A stretch of DNA of 64,000 bases from Gaiellasilicea sp963791905 (GTDB lineage: Bacteria; Actinomycetota; Thermoleophilia; Gaiellales; Gaiellaceae): contig CAWBTX010000006.1 in NCBI GenBank assembly GCA_963791905.1, forward strand, positions 310,001 through 374,000, read 5' to 3'. The notes beneath the pieces are model-generated. The model worked only from the letters and a program-made list of their open reading frames with translations, was not told where the DNA came from and did no database searches. The stretch's first letter is position 1, and each line of letters opens with the position of its first letter. The position numbers and the translations under genes are program-made. This document shows, piece after piece, positions 52,571 to 62,680 of the stretch.

Positions 52571-54432
52571 CGCGCCTCCGCCGGTCGATCTGCCTGCTGG
52601 CGCTGGTCACACTCGCGGTTCCACTGGCCGGCGGCGCCGCCGCGACGAAGCTCGGCCTCGAGCCCGACGTGGCCGGCCCCGCCGTCATCGCGACGGCGGA
52701 CGGCAGGCTGGAGGTGTTCGTCCGCGGCGAGCGCGACGAGCTCGTTCAGCGCTCCTGGAACGGCGCGTCCTGGAGCGGCTGGAAGAACCTCGGCGGCGAC
52801 ATCTCCGCGACACCGGCGGTCACCTCGTCGCAGCCCGGACGGCTCGACGTGTTCGTGCGCGGCGCCGGCGGCGACCTCGTGCACCGCTTCCTCGAGAACG
52901 GCCGCTGGAGCGGCTGGAGCGGCTGGAACAATCTCGGCGGCGAGCTGACGTCCGCGCCGGCCGCCGTGTCGCCGGCGCCCGGTCGCATCGAGGTCTTCAT
53001 CCGGGGCGTGAGCGGGGAGCTGGTCCAGCGCACGTATCGGGCGGGCGCCTGGAGCGGGTGGAAGAACTTCGGCACGCGCCTCGCCTCTGCGCCGGCAGCG
53101 GTCTCCGTCGGGACCGGCCGGATCGAGTTGTTCGCGCGTGACCTGGACTTCCGCCTGATCCAGAAGAGCTATGACGGCTCGCGTTGGAGTCCCTGGCGGC
53201 GGGATCTCGGCGGCGACCTGACCGCCGGGCCCGCGGTAACGGCGACCGGGCCGAGCGGCGTGCACGTCTTCGTGCGAGGGATCAGCGGCGAGCTCGTCCA
53301 CCGGCGCTGGAATGGGTCGACCTGGAGCGGCTGGTCGAACCTCGGTGGGACCCTCACCTCCGCGCCGGCCGCGGCCGCCGGCAAGGGTGGCCGGATCGAC
53401 GTCTTCGTCCGAGGCAGCACGAACGACCTCGTCCAGCGGACATACAGCGCCGGACAATGGAGTGGTTGGCGAAACCTCGGGGGCGACCTGCGCGGCAAGC
53501 TCCGCGCGCGGCTGCGGCTGCTAACGCACAACGTGTACGGCCTCCCGGGCGACCTCTGTGAGGCTCGGGCCCGCGAGTTCGGCTGGCGCGTCGCGCACGC
53601 GACGCCCGCGTACGACATCGTCGCGCTCCAGGAGTACTACACGGCCACCGACCTCGACCTCTTCACGTGTGATGCAGGCCCGCTGAGCGAGAGCATCTGG
53701 TCGACGGGGCGCTACCGCAACTCCGACAACTACTACCGCTTCTACCCGGATCTCAGCAACCGGCCCGACGGCGGCGTCGGCATCTTCACGCTGCATCCGA
53801 TTACAACGTTCGACGACTGGCGATGGGACAACGACAACCAGTCCTACCCGGAGGCGCCGGAGGGCTTTGTGTTCGCCCGCATCAGGATCCCCGGCGCGAA
53901 TCTGAGCGTCGACACGTACGTCGTCCACTTGAACAGCGGCGACGAGTACGACCGGCGTCGCGCCCAGTTGCAGCAGTTACGGCGCACAATCGCCGAGCGC
54001 TCTCGCGGCAGCGGAAACCCCGTGATCGTCATGGGCGACTTCAACATCGGCGGGCCTCCGTCAGGGAACGGCAACCTCGGGCACACCGAGATCCAGAGCA
54101 TCCTCGGATACCCGAAGGATCTCTGGATGAACCAGTGGCCGCGTGCGAACGGGTGGACCTACGACTGCACGACGAACTCGATCCTGGCCGATCCGAACTG
54201 CAACGCCGGGGCGCGGATCGACTACATCCTCGAGGTGACCGATCCGGCGCTGACGTCGAGCCCGTACACGATCACCCTTGCGAAGCGCGCCGACGTGGGC
54301 GTCGTCCGCTGGCGCGCCGAGCGAGAGCGGCTCACGTCACTCGAGAGGTTCTTCGCCGACGCCGCGGGCGGGCCGCCCCATGTCTCGGACCACTTCGGGG
54401 TCGAGGCGACGATCGAGATCCGTGAGCGGTAA
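52567..54432 (+). CDS. secreted PLL-like beta-propeller fused to an EEP (sphingomyelinase/nuclease-like) domain
   Basis: After a signal peptide (LRRSICLLALVTLAVPLAGG), six repeats of about 50 residues (GRLEVFVRGERDELVQRSWN ... WSGWKNLGG) form a PLL/DUF346-type propeller, a fold that often binds sugars. From about residue 315 an endonuclease/exonuclease/phosphatase domain follows, with LLTHNVYGLPGD, DIVALQEYY (metal Glu), VDTYVVHLNSG, VIVMGDFNIGG, ARIDYILEV and the catalytic VSDHFGVEA. The order resembles bacterial neutral sphingomyelinases more than DNases. The full length of 621 residues is intact. GTG 52567 overlaps the upstream stop, which supports a joint role with the beta-helix protein. 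Confidence 0.88.
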   Translation: MTRLRRSICLLALVTLAVPLAGGAAATKLGLEPDVAGPAVIATADGRLEVFVRGERDELVQRSWNGASWSGWKNLGGDISATPAVTSSQPGRLDVFVRGAGGDLVHRFLENGRWSGWSGWNNLGGELTSAPAAVSPAPGRIEVFIRGVSGELVQRTYRAGAWSGWKNFGTRLASAPAAVSVGTGRIELFARDLDFRLIQKSYDGSRWSPWRRDLGGDLTAGPAVTATGPSGVHVFVRGISGELVHRRWNGSTWSGWSNLGGTLTSAPAAAAGKGGRIDVFVRGSTNDLVQRTYSAGQWSGWRNLGGDLRGKLRARLRLLTHNVYGLPGDLCEARAREFGWRVAHATPAYDIVALQEYYTATDLDLFTCDAGPLSESIWSTGRYRNSDNYYRFYPDLSNRPDGGVGIFTLHPITTFDDWRWDNDNQSYPEAPEGFVFARIRIPGANLSVDTYVVHLNSGDEYDRRRAQLQQLRRTIAERSRGSGNPVIVMGDFNIGGPPSGNGNLGHTEIQSILGYPKDLWMNQWPRANGWTYDCTTNSILADPNCNAGARIDYILEVTDPALTSSPYTITLAKRADVGVVRWRAERERLTSLERFFADAAGGPPHVSDHFGVEATIEIRER

Positions 54433-54477
54433 CCGGACCGCGGGATGAAGACTCGGACACCGCTACCCTTCGCCGGC

Positions 54478-54549
54478 GCCCCCGTAGCTCAGTGGATAGA
54501 GCAGCGGTTTCCTAAACCGCGTGCACAAGTTCGATTCTTGTCGGGGGCA
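54478..54549 (+). tRNA. tRNA-Arg, anticodon CCU
   Basis: The 72-nt cloverleaf is complete: acceptor GCCCCCG/CGGGGGC plus discriminator A, D arm GCTC...GAGC, anticodon stem GCGGT/ACCGC with loop TTCCTAA (anticodon CCT), and T arm ACAAG-TTCGATT-CTTGT. CCA is not encoded. The 94 bases between it and the stop of the next gene hold nothing recognised. A spurious frame across it (VAQWIEQRFPKPRAQV) is the familiar tRNA shadow. Confidence 0.97.
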
Positions 54550-54643
54550 TCACACTGCCTAGCCGAAAAGCCGTTGTACCCGGGGATCTCCGCCGTCGCG
54601 CCAGACCCTCAGGTCCACGTAAGTCCATCGTCGAGGGTGCGGC

Positions 54644-57035
54644 TCAATGCTCCGGGCTCGCCTCCGAGACCGGCGCGGGTGGCAGCGGCGCGCCGCCCGG
54701 ACCGTCGACGAAGGTGAGCGGCGAAACCGCCGCCTGCTGGCCAACCCCGGGCAGGCTCCAGTCGCACACGCCACCCGGGAACGTGGCTTGCAGCCGCGCC
54801 AACTGCGTCGACGAAAAGACGACCGGCGCGTAGTCCGCCGGGTTGAGCGGCTTCAGTTGGCACTTCAGGATGTTCTCAGCGAGCGACCCGCCGGCGACCT
54901 GGCGCGGCGAGGCGTGTCGCGCGAGCCTCGGGTCCGCATCGCACACCGCCATGTCGGTGACCGGCGTGGTGAAGTTCGTGTCGCCGGTGCGTGAGGTAGC
55001 ACAGGTCGAACGCCGTCGCCGGTTTCGCCTGGATGACCTCCGCCTGGGTGCGCGCCGAGTTGATCGTCTCCTTCGGCGCGCTGACCGTCAGGTTCGACAG
55101 CCAGGTGTCCATGACCACCAGCGAGTTCAGCGTCACTGCCGCGACCTGCGATGCCGTCGCGGGCAACAGACCCGTCCCATAGCGCCACATCACCTGATTG
55201 CCGTGGCCACCGTTGTCCGCGTCGATGCGGGCACGCTCCGCGAAGCTGCGCCAGATGTAGTGGATGCCCTGCTCGTCGAAGCCGCGCGAGTCGATGATCG
55301 GCAGCTTGCCGAGGTTCGTACCGCTGGCGACGATGCCGGCGCGGTAGGCCGTGCCCAGCGCCGCGCTGTCGGCGGTGGTGCGGGCGGCCGTGCGGTTCGA
55401 ATCGGCATCGAAGCCGCCGATCTTCTCGTTCAGCGTGACGAACTCCTCGGGCGTGATCGCACCTGCCAGCAATGCGTTCAGGCCATACTGAATGCCGACG
55501 TTGTCGCCGGTTTGCCGGGCGCGCAGGCTGCCGGGAGCGATGCCGCTCGTCGTGCCCCAGACGGCGGTGGCGAGGTCGGCGTCGCCGCAGCGCGTGCCGT
55601 TCGGATTGGTCACCGGGTCGTAGACCAGCGCGGCGGGCAGCAGGCAGTTGTTGCGCGGCGCGCCGACCGGCGCCAGCGCGCCGGTCGTCGGGTTGATGAC
55701 CAGGACCGGCACGTAATTGCCCGGCTTGTTGTTGTGGCCGAACGCGTTGTTCCACGATTGGCAGCCGAGATGGTCGAGATGGCCGTTGATCGCGGTCTTC
55801 TTGGCGTTGATCTGCGCCTGCGTGAGGCCGCTCATCAACGTCGCCCATTCCGGACCCGCGTAGAAGTTGACCAGCAGGACGCAATCCCCGACCTCGAGGC
55901 CGGTGGTGATCGAGTCAGGGTAATCGCAACTCGGCTGGATGCCGTCGAGCAGTCCGGGATAGATCGACGCGGCGGTATTCTGCTGGATCGAGCCGCCCGA
56001 GCAGCCGGTGCCGAGCGTGTACGTGATCTCGCCGTAGGTGTCGGCGATGTGCTCCTTCATCATCATCAGCGTCTCGGCGTTCAGGACACGGTTCGAGTTG
56101 AAGGCCGAATCGGTGAGGCTGTTGTCGACGACCATGAAGCCGCGCGACAGCGCCGCGTTGTCGGCCCAGTTCTGTGACGAGCGGAATTGCAGCCGCGGCT
56201 GGCCCGTCGACGCGCCGAAGGCGTAGACGACCTTGCCGTTCCACTGCGTCTGCGGCGAGAGCGCCGACCACGGCTTGCTGGGGTCGAACAGAACCGCGAT
56301 GTCGTAGATGCCGCGATTTATCGTTCCGCGCTCCACGCGCACGATGTAGGGCACCGTCAATCCGGCGGTCGTTTCAGTCATGGCGAGATCGGCCGGCGCG
56401 CTGCCCGTGGTGTACGGCTTGAAGCAGTTGTTCGTCGGCGGCGCGGCCGGCGGACTCGGATCCGGCAGCGCGCTCGAGCAGCCTGCGGTCGTCGTCCGGT
56501 AGAAAAGCTTGTACTCGGTCGCGATATTGCATTGCGCGTCGATCGCGAAGGTCGACAGGCCGCTCGCGTTCGACGCCGGCGTGTTGCCCGATTGCGGCGT
56601 AGGCGTGGGCGTCGCGCAGACCCAGGGCGTCGTCTGCGAGCCCAGCAACACCGGTCCGCCGATCGGATGATTGGTGATGGTGAGCGAAGCGCGCGGCCGG
56701 CCGTGGCCACGGCCATTCGAGTCCGCGAGAAATTCGTTCTGCCGTCTCTCCAGCCCGGTCAGCACCCCGCGCATGGTGCGTTTCGCCGTATCGGTGCGGA
56801 AGGTCGCCGTGACGTCGAGGCCGTTGAGCCACAGCGTCACCTGGTGAAGCGGCACGGTCCCTGGTACGCGCACCTCGACCAGCGCGTCGCCGCCGCTGAC
56901 GTGGTCCGCTCGGTTCGAAAGGGTCAGGATTTCGAATTGACCGGATGCGCCGTCTTTGGCAGATGCCGCGACGGCGAGAGCCGCGACGGCGAGAGAAGCG
57001 AACAGCACCGCGAGAACGCGCAAGAGCTTCGACAT
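54644..57035 (-). CDS. secreted DUF6351-like alpha/beta hydrolase (one frameshift), foreign-looking
   Basis: The roughly 796-residue protein has a signal peptide (LLRVLAVLFASLAVAALAVA), an N-terminal beta domain (FEILTLSNRADHVSGGDALV, SLTITNHPIGGPVLLGSQ) and a serine-hydrolase-like core with a GCSGGSIQQNTAAS elbow and late FDEQGIHYIWRSF. I associate this architecture with the DUF6351 family, from memory. A shift near 54990 joins DLCYLT to RTGDTNFTTPVTDMAVCDAD, ending at 54644. Base and codon use differ by eye from all neighbours (more A/T, more Asn, Ile, Thr), resembling proteobacterial genes, and it lies next to tRNA-Arg. Lateral transfer is likely. The substrate may be a polyester or aromatic ester, but this is not shown. 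Confidence 0.72.
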
Positions 57036-57183
57036 GACTCCTCCCAGGGTGGGCGCTTCAATCGCGCGAGCCTGATGATGGCATGGTCGGCCGGCCGGTG
57101 CGGGGCAAGCGTTGACTTGCCATCAAACGTCACCCAAGCGAAGTTGACCTGTTCAAATTTTCGGCCATGCGGGTGGGTCAACT

Positions 57184-58182
57184 TCAGGCTCGTCTGTAGC
57201 GGCGCTCCTTGTACTCCTCAACCCACTTCTTCGTCGAGTACCACTGATCCGTCCGACGAACGGCACGCAGTCGGGAGCGCTTCGCGGCGACCGCCAGCGC
57301 ATTACCCGAGAGCTCGGAGTCGGCCAGCGAACGAAGCGGGACGAGCCGGTGCGGCCCGGCAAGGCCCGGCAGCAGGAAGCGATAGATGCCGTCCGTTACG
57401 GCCCGGGCTAAGATCTCCGCGAGCGGGCCCGCGTCCCCCCGGTCCGCCCGCCTCAAGGCGGTCAGATATCGCGTCCGGTCTCGCTTGTAAATGACCGCCG
57501 GCGGGAAGCCGTGGCGGACAAGCAACAGATTCGTCGCCAGCCGACCCACTCTCCCGTTCCCGTCACGGAAGGGGTGGATTCGCTCGAAGCGGGCGTGAAT
57601 ATCCGCGACGAAAAGCATCGGATGCTGGCCGTCGGCTGGCCCTCGATTGCCATCGTGGAGCCAGTCGGTAACGAGCGCGGGTACCTCCCGAAACGGTGGA
57701 GGCGACATCCCGCCGACGAAGGGACGGATGTCGTGCTGACGAAACGAGCCTGGGCCCTCCCGCGCGTGCAGGCCCACGGGTGGGGAGTGCAGCCATGCCG
57801 GCTCGACAACGAGTCGGTGGATCTGGCGCAGCTCCGTCAGGTTGATGCGGTCCCCGGCCGACCAGTCGTGAGGTTGCTCGGCTGCCTGTGCGTACACCCA
57901 CTGTGCCGCCTTCGCGTAGCCCTCGACCTCGAGGTACTCCGCGAGCTCCTTGCTGCCGACGGCCTTCCCTTCGCGGAGGAGGCGCTCGACCTCCTGGAGT
58001 ACGAGAGTGTTGCCCTCGATCGCCGTCGAGTGATGTGCCTCCTCGTACCAGATCCCCTCCCAGATCGCGTCCGCTTCGACCGGACGCGGCAACCCTCCGA
58101 CGCTGCGAAGGTCGTCGATCGCCCGGTCAAGAGCGTGCAACACCGCTTCGCGACTCGGGCGACCGCGCGCCCTAGGCGACAT
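57184..58182 (-). CDS. Fic-domain protein (probable AMP transferase), class II
   Basis: The 332-residue protein has the catalytic Fic motif as IHPFRDGNGRVGRLATN, intact including His, Asp and both Arg. The inhibitory helix motif lies N-terminal (HHSTAIEGNTL), the class II arrangement. A C-terminal extension (SLADSELSGNALAVAAKRSR) may be a winged helix. Fic enzymes transfer AMP or another nucleotide moiety to a target protein; a partner antitoxin gene is absent, as expected for class II. The upstream region holds an AT-rich palindrome. It stands alone between the foreign esterase and the subtilisin gene. Confidence 0.9.
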   Translation of the reverse strand: MSPRARGRPSREAVLHALDRAIDDLRSVGGLPRPVEADAIWEGIWYEEAHHSTAIEGNTLVLQEVERLLREGKAVGSKELAEYLEVEGYAKAAQWVYAQAAEQPHDWSAGDRINLTELRQIHRLVVEPAWLHSPPVGLHAREGPGSFRQHDIRPFVGGMSPPPFREVPALVTDWLHDGNRGPADGQHPMLFVADIHARFERIHPFRDGNGRVGRLATNLLLVRHGFPPAVIYKRDRTRYLTALRRADRGDAGPLAEILARAVTDGIYRFLLPGLAGPHRLVPLRSLADSELSGNALAVAAKRSRLRAVRRTDQWYSTKKWVEEYKERRYRRA

Positions 58183-58214
58183 TTGACCTATTCCTGTGTA
58201 CGGACACGGTTTCA

Positions 58215-58236
58215 GTCCAAATCTAGCAATTTGGAC
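58215..58236. promoter_or_regulatory. palindrome upstream of the Fic gene
   Basis: GTCCAAAT and ATTTGGAC form a perfect 8-bp inverted repeat with a 6-bp spacer, 33 bp before the Fic start. Flanking text repeats the word TTTGACCTATT / GGACCTATTTGAC on both sides. It looks like an operator. The rest of the 275-bp gap 58183-58457 is AT-richer than average and holds a smaller TTCGAT/ATCGAA dyad near 58292-58315. Confidence 0.5.
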
Positions 58237-58457
58237 CTATTTGACTTCCGCATCCGCGCCGTAGGTCAAGTTCGGGGCGTCACACGAACCACTTCGATAC
58301 TCCGAGACCACATCGAATAATGCACCTGCGCCTCGCCTTCCATCGGACGAGCGGCTCGCAGCCGGCAATGCGCTCTCTCAGGACCGGGGCGATCTCGCCG
58401 CGCCGTCGGCGCCCGTGTACACGGGCCCAGCGCTCTGAGAAGATCGGAACCGCTCTG

Positions 58458-60627
58458 ATGAAGGGACTGCCGGACGATGCGATCGGGTTCGTCGTCGAGG
58501 GCATGGCGCCGACGCTCGACATCCTGATCAACGGCTCGACGGACGTGAACGTCAACCGGGCCGAGCAGTCGGCCTCGGTCGCGACGCCGCCCGCGGCCGG
58601 CGGGCCCCGGGCCGGCTCCCGCGCGAGAGCCCGTCGGGCTCCGGCGAGGGCCGCAACGCCGGAAGCCGCGCCCGACGTCCAGCTGCTGACGACGGCCGAG
58701 GTGGCGAAGCTGATGGAGCGCCTGCCCAAGCGCCCCAGCCCACCCGAGGTCGACTTCAGCCTCTTCGTCCAGCTCAGCCAGGATCTCGACCCGGAGCGCC
58801 GCGCCAAGGCCATCGAGGCGGTCCAGCGCCTCACGCGCCGGGCCCGTTGGAAGCAGGACACGGCCGCCGTCGAGGTCGCGGGTGCGAACGTCAGGCGCCT
58901 GCACGCGCTCGAGGGCGTCTCCTACGTGGAGCCGGGCCAGACGCTGCGTGATCCGGAGCCGATCGTCGGGGAAGCACGTTCCGCACCCGACGTGAATCTG
59001 CGTCGTGTGGCCGCCCAGGCTCGGCGGCATCGCCACGGCCGCGGCGTGCTCGTCGGCATCATCGACGTTGGCGGCTTCGACTTCGCGCACGACGACTTCA
59101 TGGAGCCCGGGCGCAACGGCACCCGCTGGGTCGCGATCTGGGATCAGGGAGGCACGTCCCGGCCGCCGCCGGCGGAGAGCCGCACGAGCGGCCGGTTCGC
59201 CGCCCTCGACTACGGCGCCGAGATCCACAAGGCGCACATGGACAACGCGATCGCGGCCGCGCCCGGAGCGCGCGATGGCCGCAACGAGCCTCGAGCCGCA
59301 GTCGACGATGTCGCCCGGCTCGCACGGCACGCACGTCGCCTCGATCGCGGCGGGCAACCGGGGTGTCGCCCGCAGCGCCCATCTCGCCGGCGTCCTGGTG
59401 GCGCTCCGCCCCGAGGACGCACAGGTCTCGTCGAGCTTCTACGACTCGACCCGCATCGCGGACGCCGTCGACTATCTGCTCGCGCTGGCCGCCGAGCTCG
59501 GCGGCCGCGCCGGCCCGCTGCCGGTGTCGATCAACATCAGCCTCGGCACGAACGGCCACGCCCACGACACGTCGAGCGCGATGGCGCGGTGGATCGACAA
59601 CGCCCTGTCGACCCCGGGCCGATCCGTCTCGGTCGCGGCCGGGAACGCCGGGCAGGTCGAGCCCAGCTCCCCCGCGGATCGCGGCTTCGTGCTGGGGCGG
59701 ATCCACGCGGGCGGCTCCTTCGCCGCCACCGGCCTGCGCCACGAGCTCGGCTGGGTCGTGGTCGGCGACGCGGTGGCCGACATCTCGGAGAACGAGCTGG
59801 AGATCTGGTACGGCGCCCAGGATCGGATCGACGTCGAGATCCGGCCCCCGCGAGGGGAGTGGATCGGGCCGGTCCGGCCCGGGGAGAGCATCCGCAACGA
59901 GGTGCTCGACAACGGGACCGTCCTGAGCGTGCACAGCGAGACCTACTACCCGGCGAACGGCGCCAACCGCATCTCCATCGTGCTCTCGCCGTTCTTCGGC
60001 CCGATCCGAGACGGGGTTCGGCTCGTCGGGCCCATCGCGGCCGGGGAGTGGCGCGTGCGGCTGACCGGGACGGTCGTCCGCGACGGCCGCTACGACGCCT
60101 GGATCGAGCGGGACGATCCGCGCCGCGTTGCCGGTGCGGGTGGGCGGAGCTGGAGGTTCCCGTCCTACTTCGCGCAGGGCACCTACACGCCCGACCGCAT
60201 GATCAGCTCGCTCGCCTGTGCGGAGCGGCTCCTGTCCGTCGCGAACGTCGACGTCCCGCGCAACACGGCGCACGTCACGTCGAGCCGGGGCCCGACGCGA
60301 GACGGCCGCTCCAAGCCCGACATCGGCGCCGACGGCACCGACGTGGTGGCCGCCGGAGCGTTCGACCGGACGCAGCCCTGGATCGAGATGACGGGAACGA
60401 GCATGGCGAGCCCGTACGTCTGCGGCGTGGCGGCGCTGATGCTCGGCATCGCTCCGGAGCTGACGTCCGCGCAGATCCTCGGGATCATGCTCACCACGTC
60501 CGCGCCGCTCGCCGGCCACTCCTTCGCGTGGCGCAACGACACCGGCTTCGGGCTGGTCGACGCCGACGCCTGCGTCGAGGAGGCCGTCCTGTACGAGCAG
60601 ATGGCCCGGCGAAGGAGTCGTCCGTGA
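58458..60627 (+). CDS. cytoplasmic S8 (subtilisin) family serine peptidase (one frameshift)
   Basis: The protein of about 720 residues has an Ala/Arg-rich N-terminal region, a possible I9-like propeptide end (LEGVSYVEPGQTLRDPEP) and the subtilisin triad: Asp in VLVGIIDVGGFDFAHDDF, His in GSHGTHVASIAAGN and Ser in MTGTSMASPYVCGVAALM. The oxyanion Asn is in SVAAGNAGQ. About 170 residues are inserted between the Asn and Ser motifs, including a beta-rich part (GEWRVRLTGTVVRDGRYDAW). A shift within 59250-59290 separates the Asp part from the rest. No signal peptide is seen from either ATG 58458 or the earlier in-frame ATG 58320. The stop overlaps the GTG of the metallo-beta-lactamase gene, so the two form a module. 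Confidence 0.83.
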
Positions 60628-61952
60628 AGCTGAAGGTGTTCGCGGCCTCGGACGGCGACTGCCTCCTGCTGACGTCGAGCGACGGTCGCCACGCGCTCAT
60701 CGACGGCGGCCGGACGGGCACCTTCAGGGAGGAGACGTGGCCGACCCTCCAGGCGCTCGCTACGGCGGGCGAGCCCATCGATCTCCTCGTCGTGAGCCAC
60801 ATCGACGCCGACCACATCTCCGGGATCCTCTGGCTGCTGAAGGCGGTGGCGGCGTGGTCGGTGTTCGACTACCAGACGACCGACGGCGGCAATCCCGGCT
60901 TCCCGAAGCCGAGCACGCCGCGACCGCCCGTGATCGACAAGCTCTGGCACAACTCGTGGCGCGCGCAGGTCGGCGACCTCTCTGGCCCCATCCAGGCGTA
61001 CGTGAGCCAGGCAAGCGACGCGATCGAGACGGCCGCCCTCGACCGGTCGAGGCTGTCGGAGGCCGCGCTCGGAGGCGATCGAGGCGATCGAGGACCTCGC
61101 GGAGAGCATCCCGGACGGAATCGAGCTGAGGCGCATCGTCGACGACGAGACGCCGATCCCGCGGAACGCGCCGTTCGACGAGCTCGTGCTCCTGCGGAAG
61201 CCGCCTCACGTCGAGAAGCTCGGCAAGACCCGGCTCTCGGTGATCGGACCGGCCAAGAAGCACCTCGAGCGGCTCCGGGAGGATTACCGGGAGTGGCTCG
61301 AGCAGCAGCCGGGCGGCGGCGGAAACATCCATGCCGTGCCCACGACCGGTGAGCCAAGCGTGGACGCCTCCGCGGGCGCCGAGCCCCATCCGTTCGGGCC
61401 GGCCCTGAGCGAGCAGGTTGTGAGCTCGATCATCGCGGCGGCCGAGATCATCGTCACGACGGACCCGACGAAGGTCACGCCCCCGAACCGCGCCTCGATC
61501 ACCTTGCTCGCGGAGGAGAGCAAGCGAACGTGCCTCCTCACCGGGGATGCGGCCGAGGAGGAGATCCTGGAGGGGCTCGAGGCGGCCGGCAGGATCGTCA
61601 ACGGCCGCTTCTGGTGCAACGTCGTCAAGGTGCAGCACCACGGTTCGGAGAACAACCTCAGCCAGACCTTCTCCGGCACGGTCCTCGCCGATCACTACAT
61701 CCTCTGCGCCGACGGCAACCACAAGAACCCCGACCCCTCGGTCGTGAAGACGATCGCCGAGACGCGGGTCGCGGCCGACCCGCGGCCGTTCACGATCTGG
61801 TTCAACTGCTCGCCCGAACGAACATTGGCCACCGCCGCAAGGCGATGCGCGCGGCGATCAAGCAGGCGACGGCCGCGGCCAACAAGCACCCGGGCAGGAT
61901 CACCGTCAAGGTTCTCGAGGACTCGAAGCCGTTCTTCGAGATCGTCGTCTAA
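60624..61952 (+). CDS. ComEC-like metallo-beta-lactamase-fold hydrolase (two frameshifts)
   Basis: The protein of about 443 residues starts VKLKVFAASDGDCLLLTSSD and has the MBL pattern of ComEC/Rec2-type hydrolases: LIDGGRTG, metal site VVSHIDADHISGILW (HxDxDH, the second His replaced by Asp), LLTGDAAEEE and VVKVQHHGSENNLSQ. Shifts near 61075 (an extra G before GAGGCGATC) and 61818 (a missing base) break the frame. The end is KPFFEIVV. There is no membrane part. Related soluble proteins are nucleases or phosphodiesterases. GTGA overlap with the subtilisin gene implies joint function. It ends 3 bp from the convergent L,D-transpeptidase stop. Confidence 0.82.
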
Positions 61953-61955
61953 CGC

Positions 61956-62680
61956 TCAGGGGATGACGTGGACGGGCGTGCCTTCGCGGGCGACGCGCGC
62001 CAGCAGCCGGATGCCGACGTTGGGGATGCGGATGCAGCCGTGGGAGCGGGCGCTACCGAGCGGGTCGGCGAGGCTCGACGCCCGAGCGGCCGTGGAGCGC
62101 TACCTGGCCCGGGCCGCCGCCGAAGCTCGTCAGGGTCGGTGAGAACGCGGTCAGCAGCAGCGCCCAGGGGCCGAGGAAGCCGGCCGGGTCCGGCTGGAGG
62201 ACGCGCTCGCTGACGGCGAAGAGGCCACGCGGCGTCGGCCAGAAGGATGTGCCGACGACGGCGCCGTAGCGCCTGATCTCGCGGCCGCGGTACAGCAGGC
62301 GCACGACGCGGCGCCCAACGGAGACCTCGATGCGGTAGTTGGTCGCGCGGAGCTTGGCGAAGTCGGCGCGGATCCAGCCGCTGGCGCGGTTCGGGCGCGC
62401 CGGCAGGCGGACCCGGAGCCAGAGACGGCCCGTGCGGTCGAGCTTCGTGCCGAGGACGAGCAGCCCAACCGGGCCGCCGTTCCACCGGGCGCGGGCCGGG
62501 ACGTGGCTCACGACCGCGCCGCCCCCGGCGCGCTCACGGGCGACGGTCGGGTGGACGACGCGGGCGATCCAGGCCTCGGCGCGCGTGGGGGCTGCGGGCG
62601 GTGTGCTCCTTGCCGCCGGCCGCCGGCGCGACGGTCAGGCCGAGCGCCAGCAGTGCGACGAGGACGCTAGCCCGTGACAC
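61956..62680 (-). CDS. secreted L,D-transpeptidase (YkuD domain, two frameshifts)
   Basis: A signal peptide (VSRASVLVALLALGLTVAPA) from GTG 62680, with AGGGAGGG in front, leads through a shift at about 62595 to AEAWIARVVHPTVARERAGG and an SH3-like region. The catalytic domain (YRIEVSVGRRVVRLLYRG, VVGTSFWPTPRGLF) then shifts again near 62080 and ends with the active site ARSHGCIRIPNVGIRLLARV, Cys and His intact. It makes 3-3 cross-links in peptidoglycan or anchors proteins to it. The restored length of about 241 is normal. The upstream secreted Ig/DUF11 gene overlaps or abuts it. Confidence 0.85.

Noticed and set aside
54445..54717. Plus-strand frame of 90 residues starting MKTRTPLPFAGAPVAQWIEQ
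   Set aside because: It reads straight through tRNA-Arg; the VAQWIEQRFPKPRAQV stretch is the well-known translation of a tRNA gene.
57184..58182. Fic-type toxin-antitoxin pair
   Set aside because: No small antitoxin gene is adjacent, and the inhibitory helix motif is inside the Fic protein itself.
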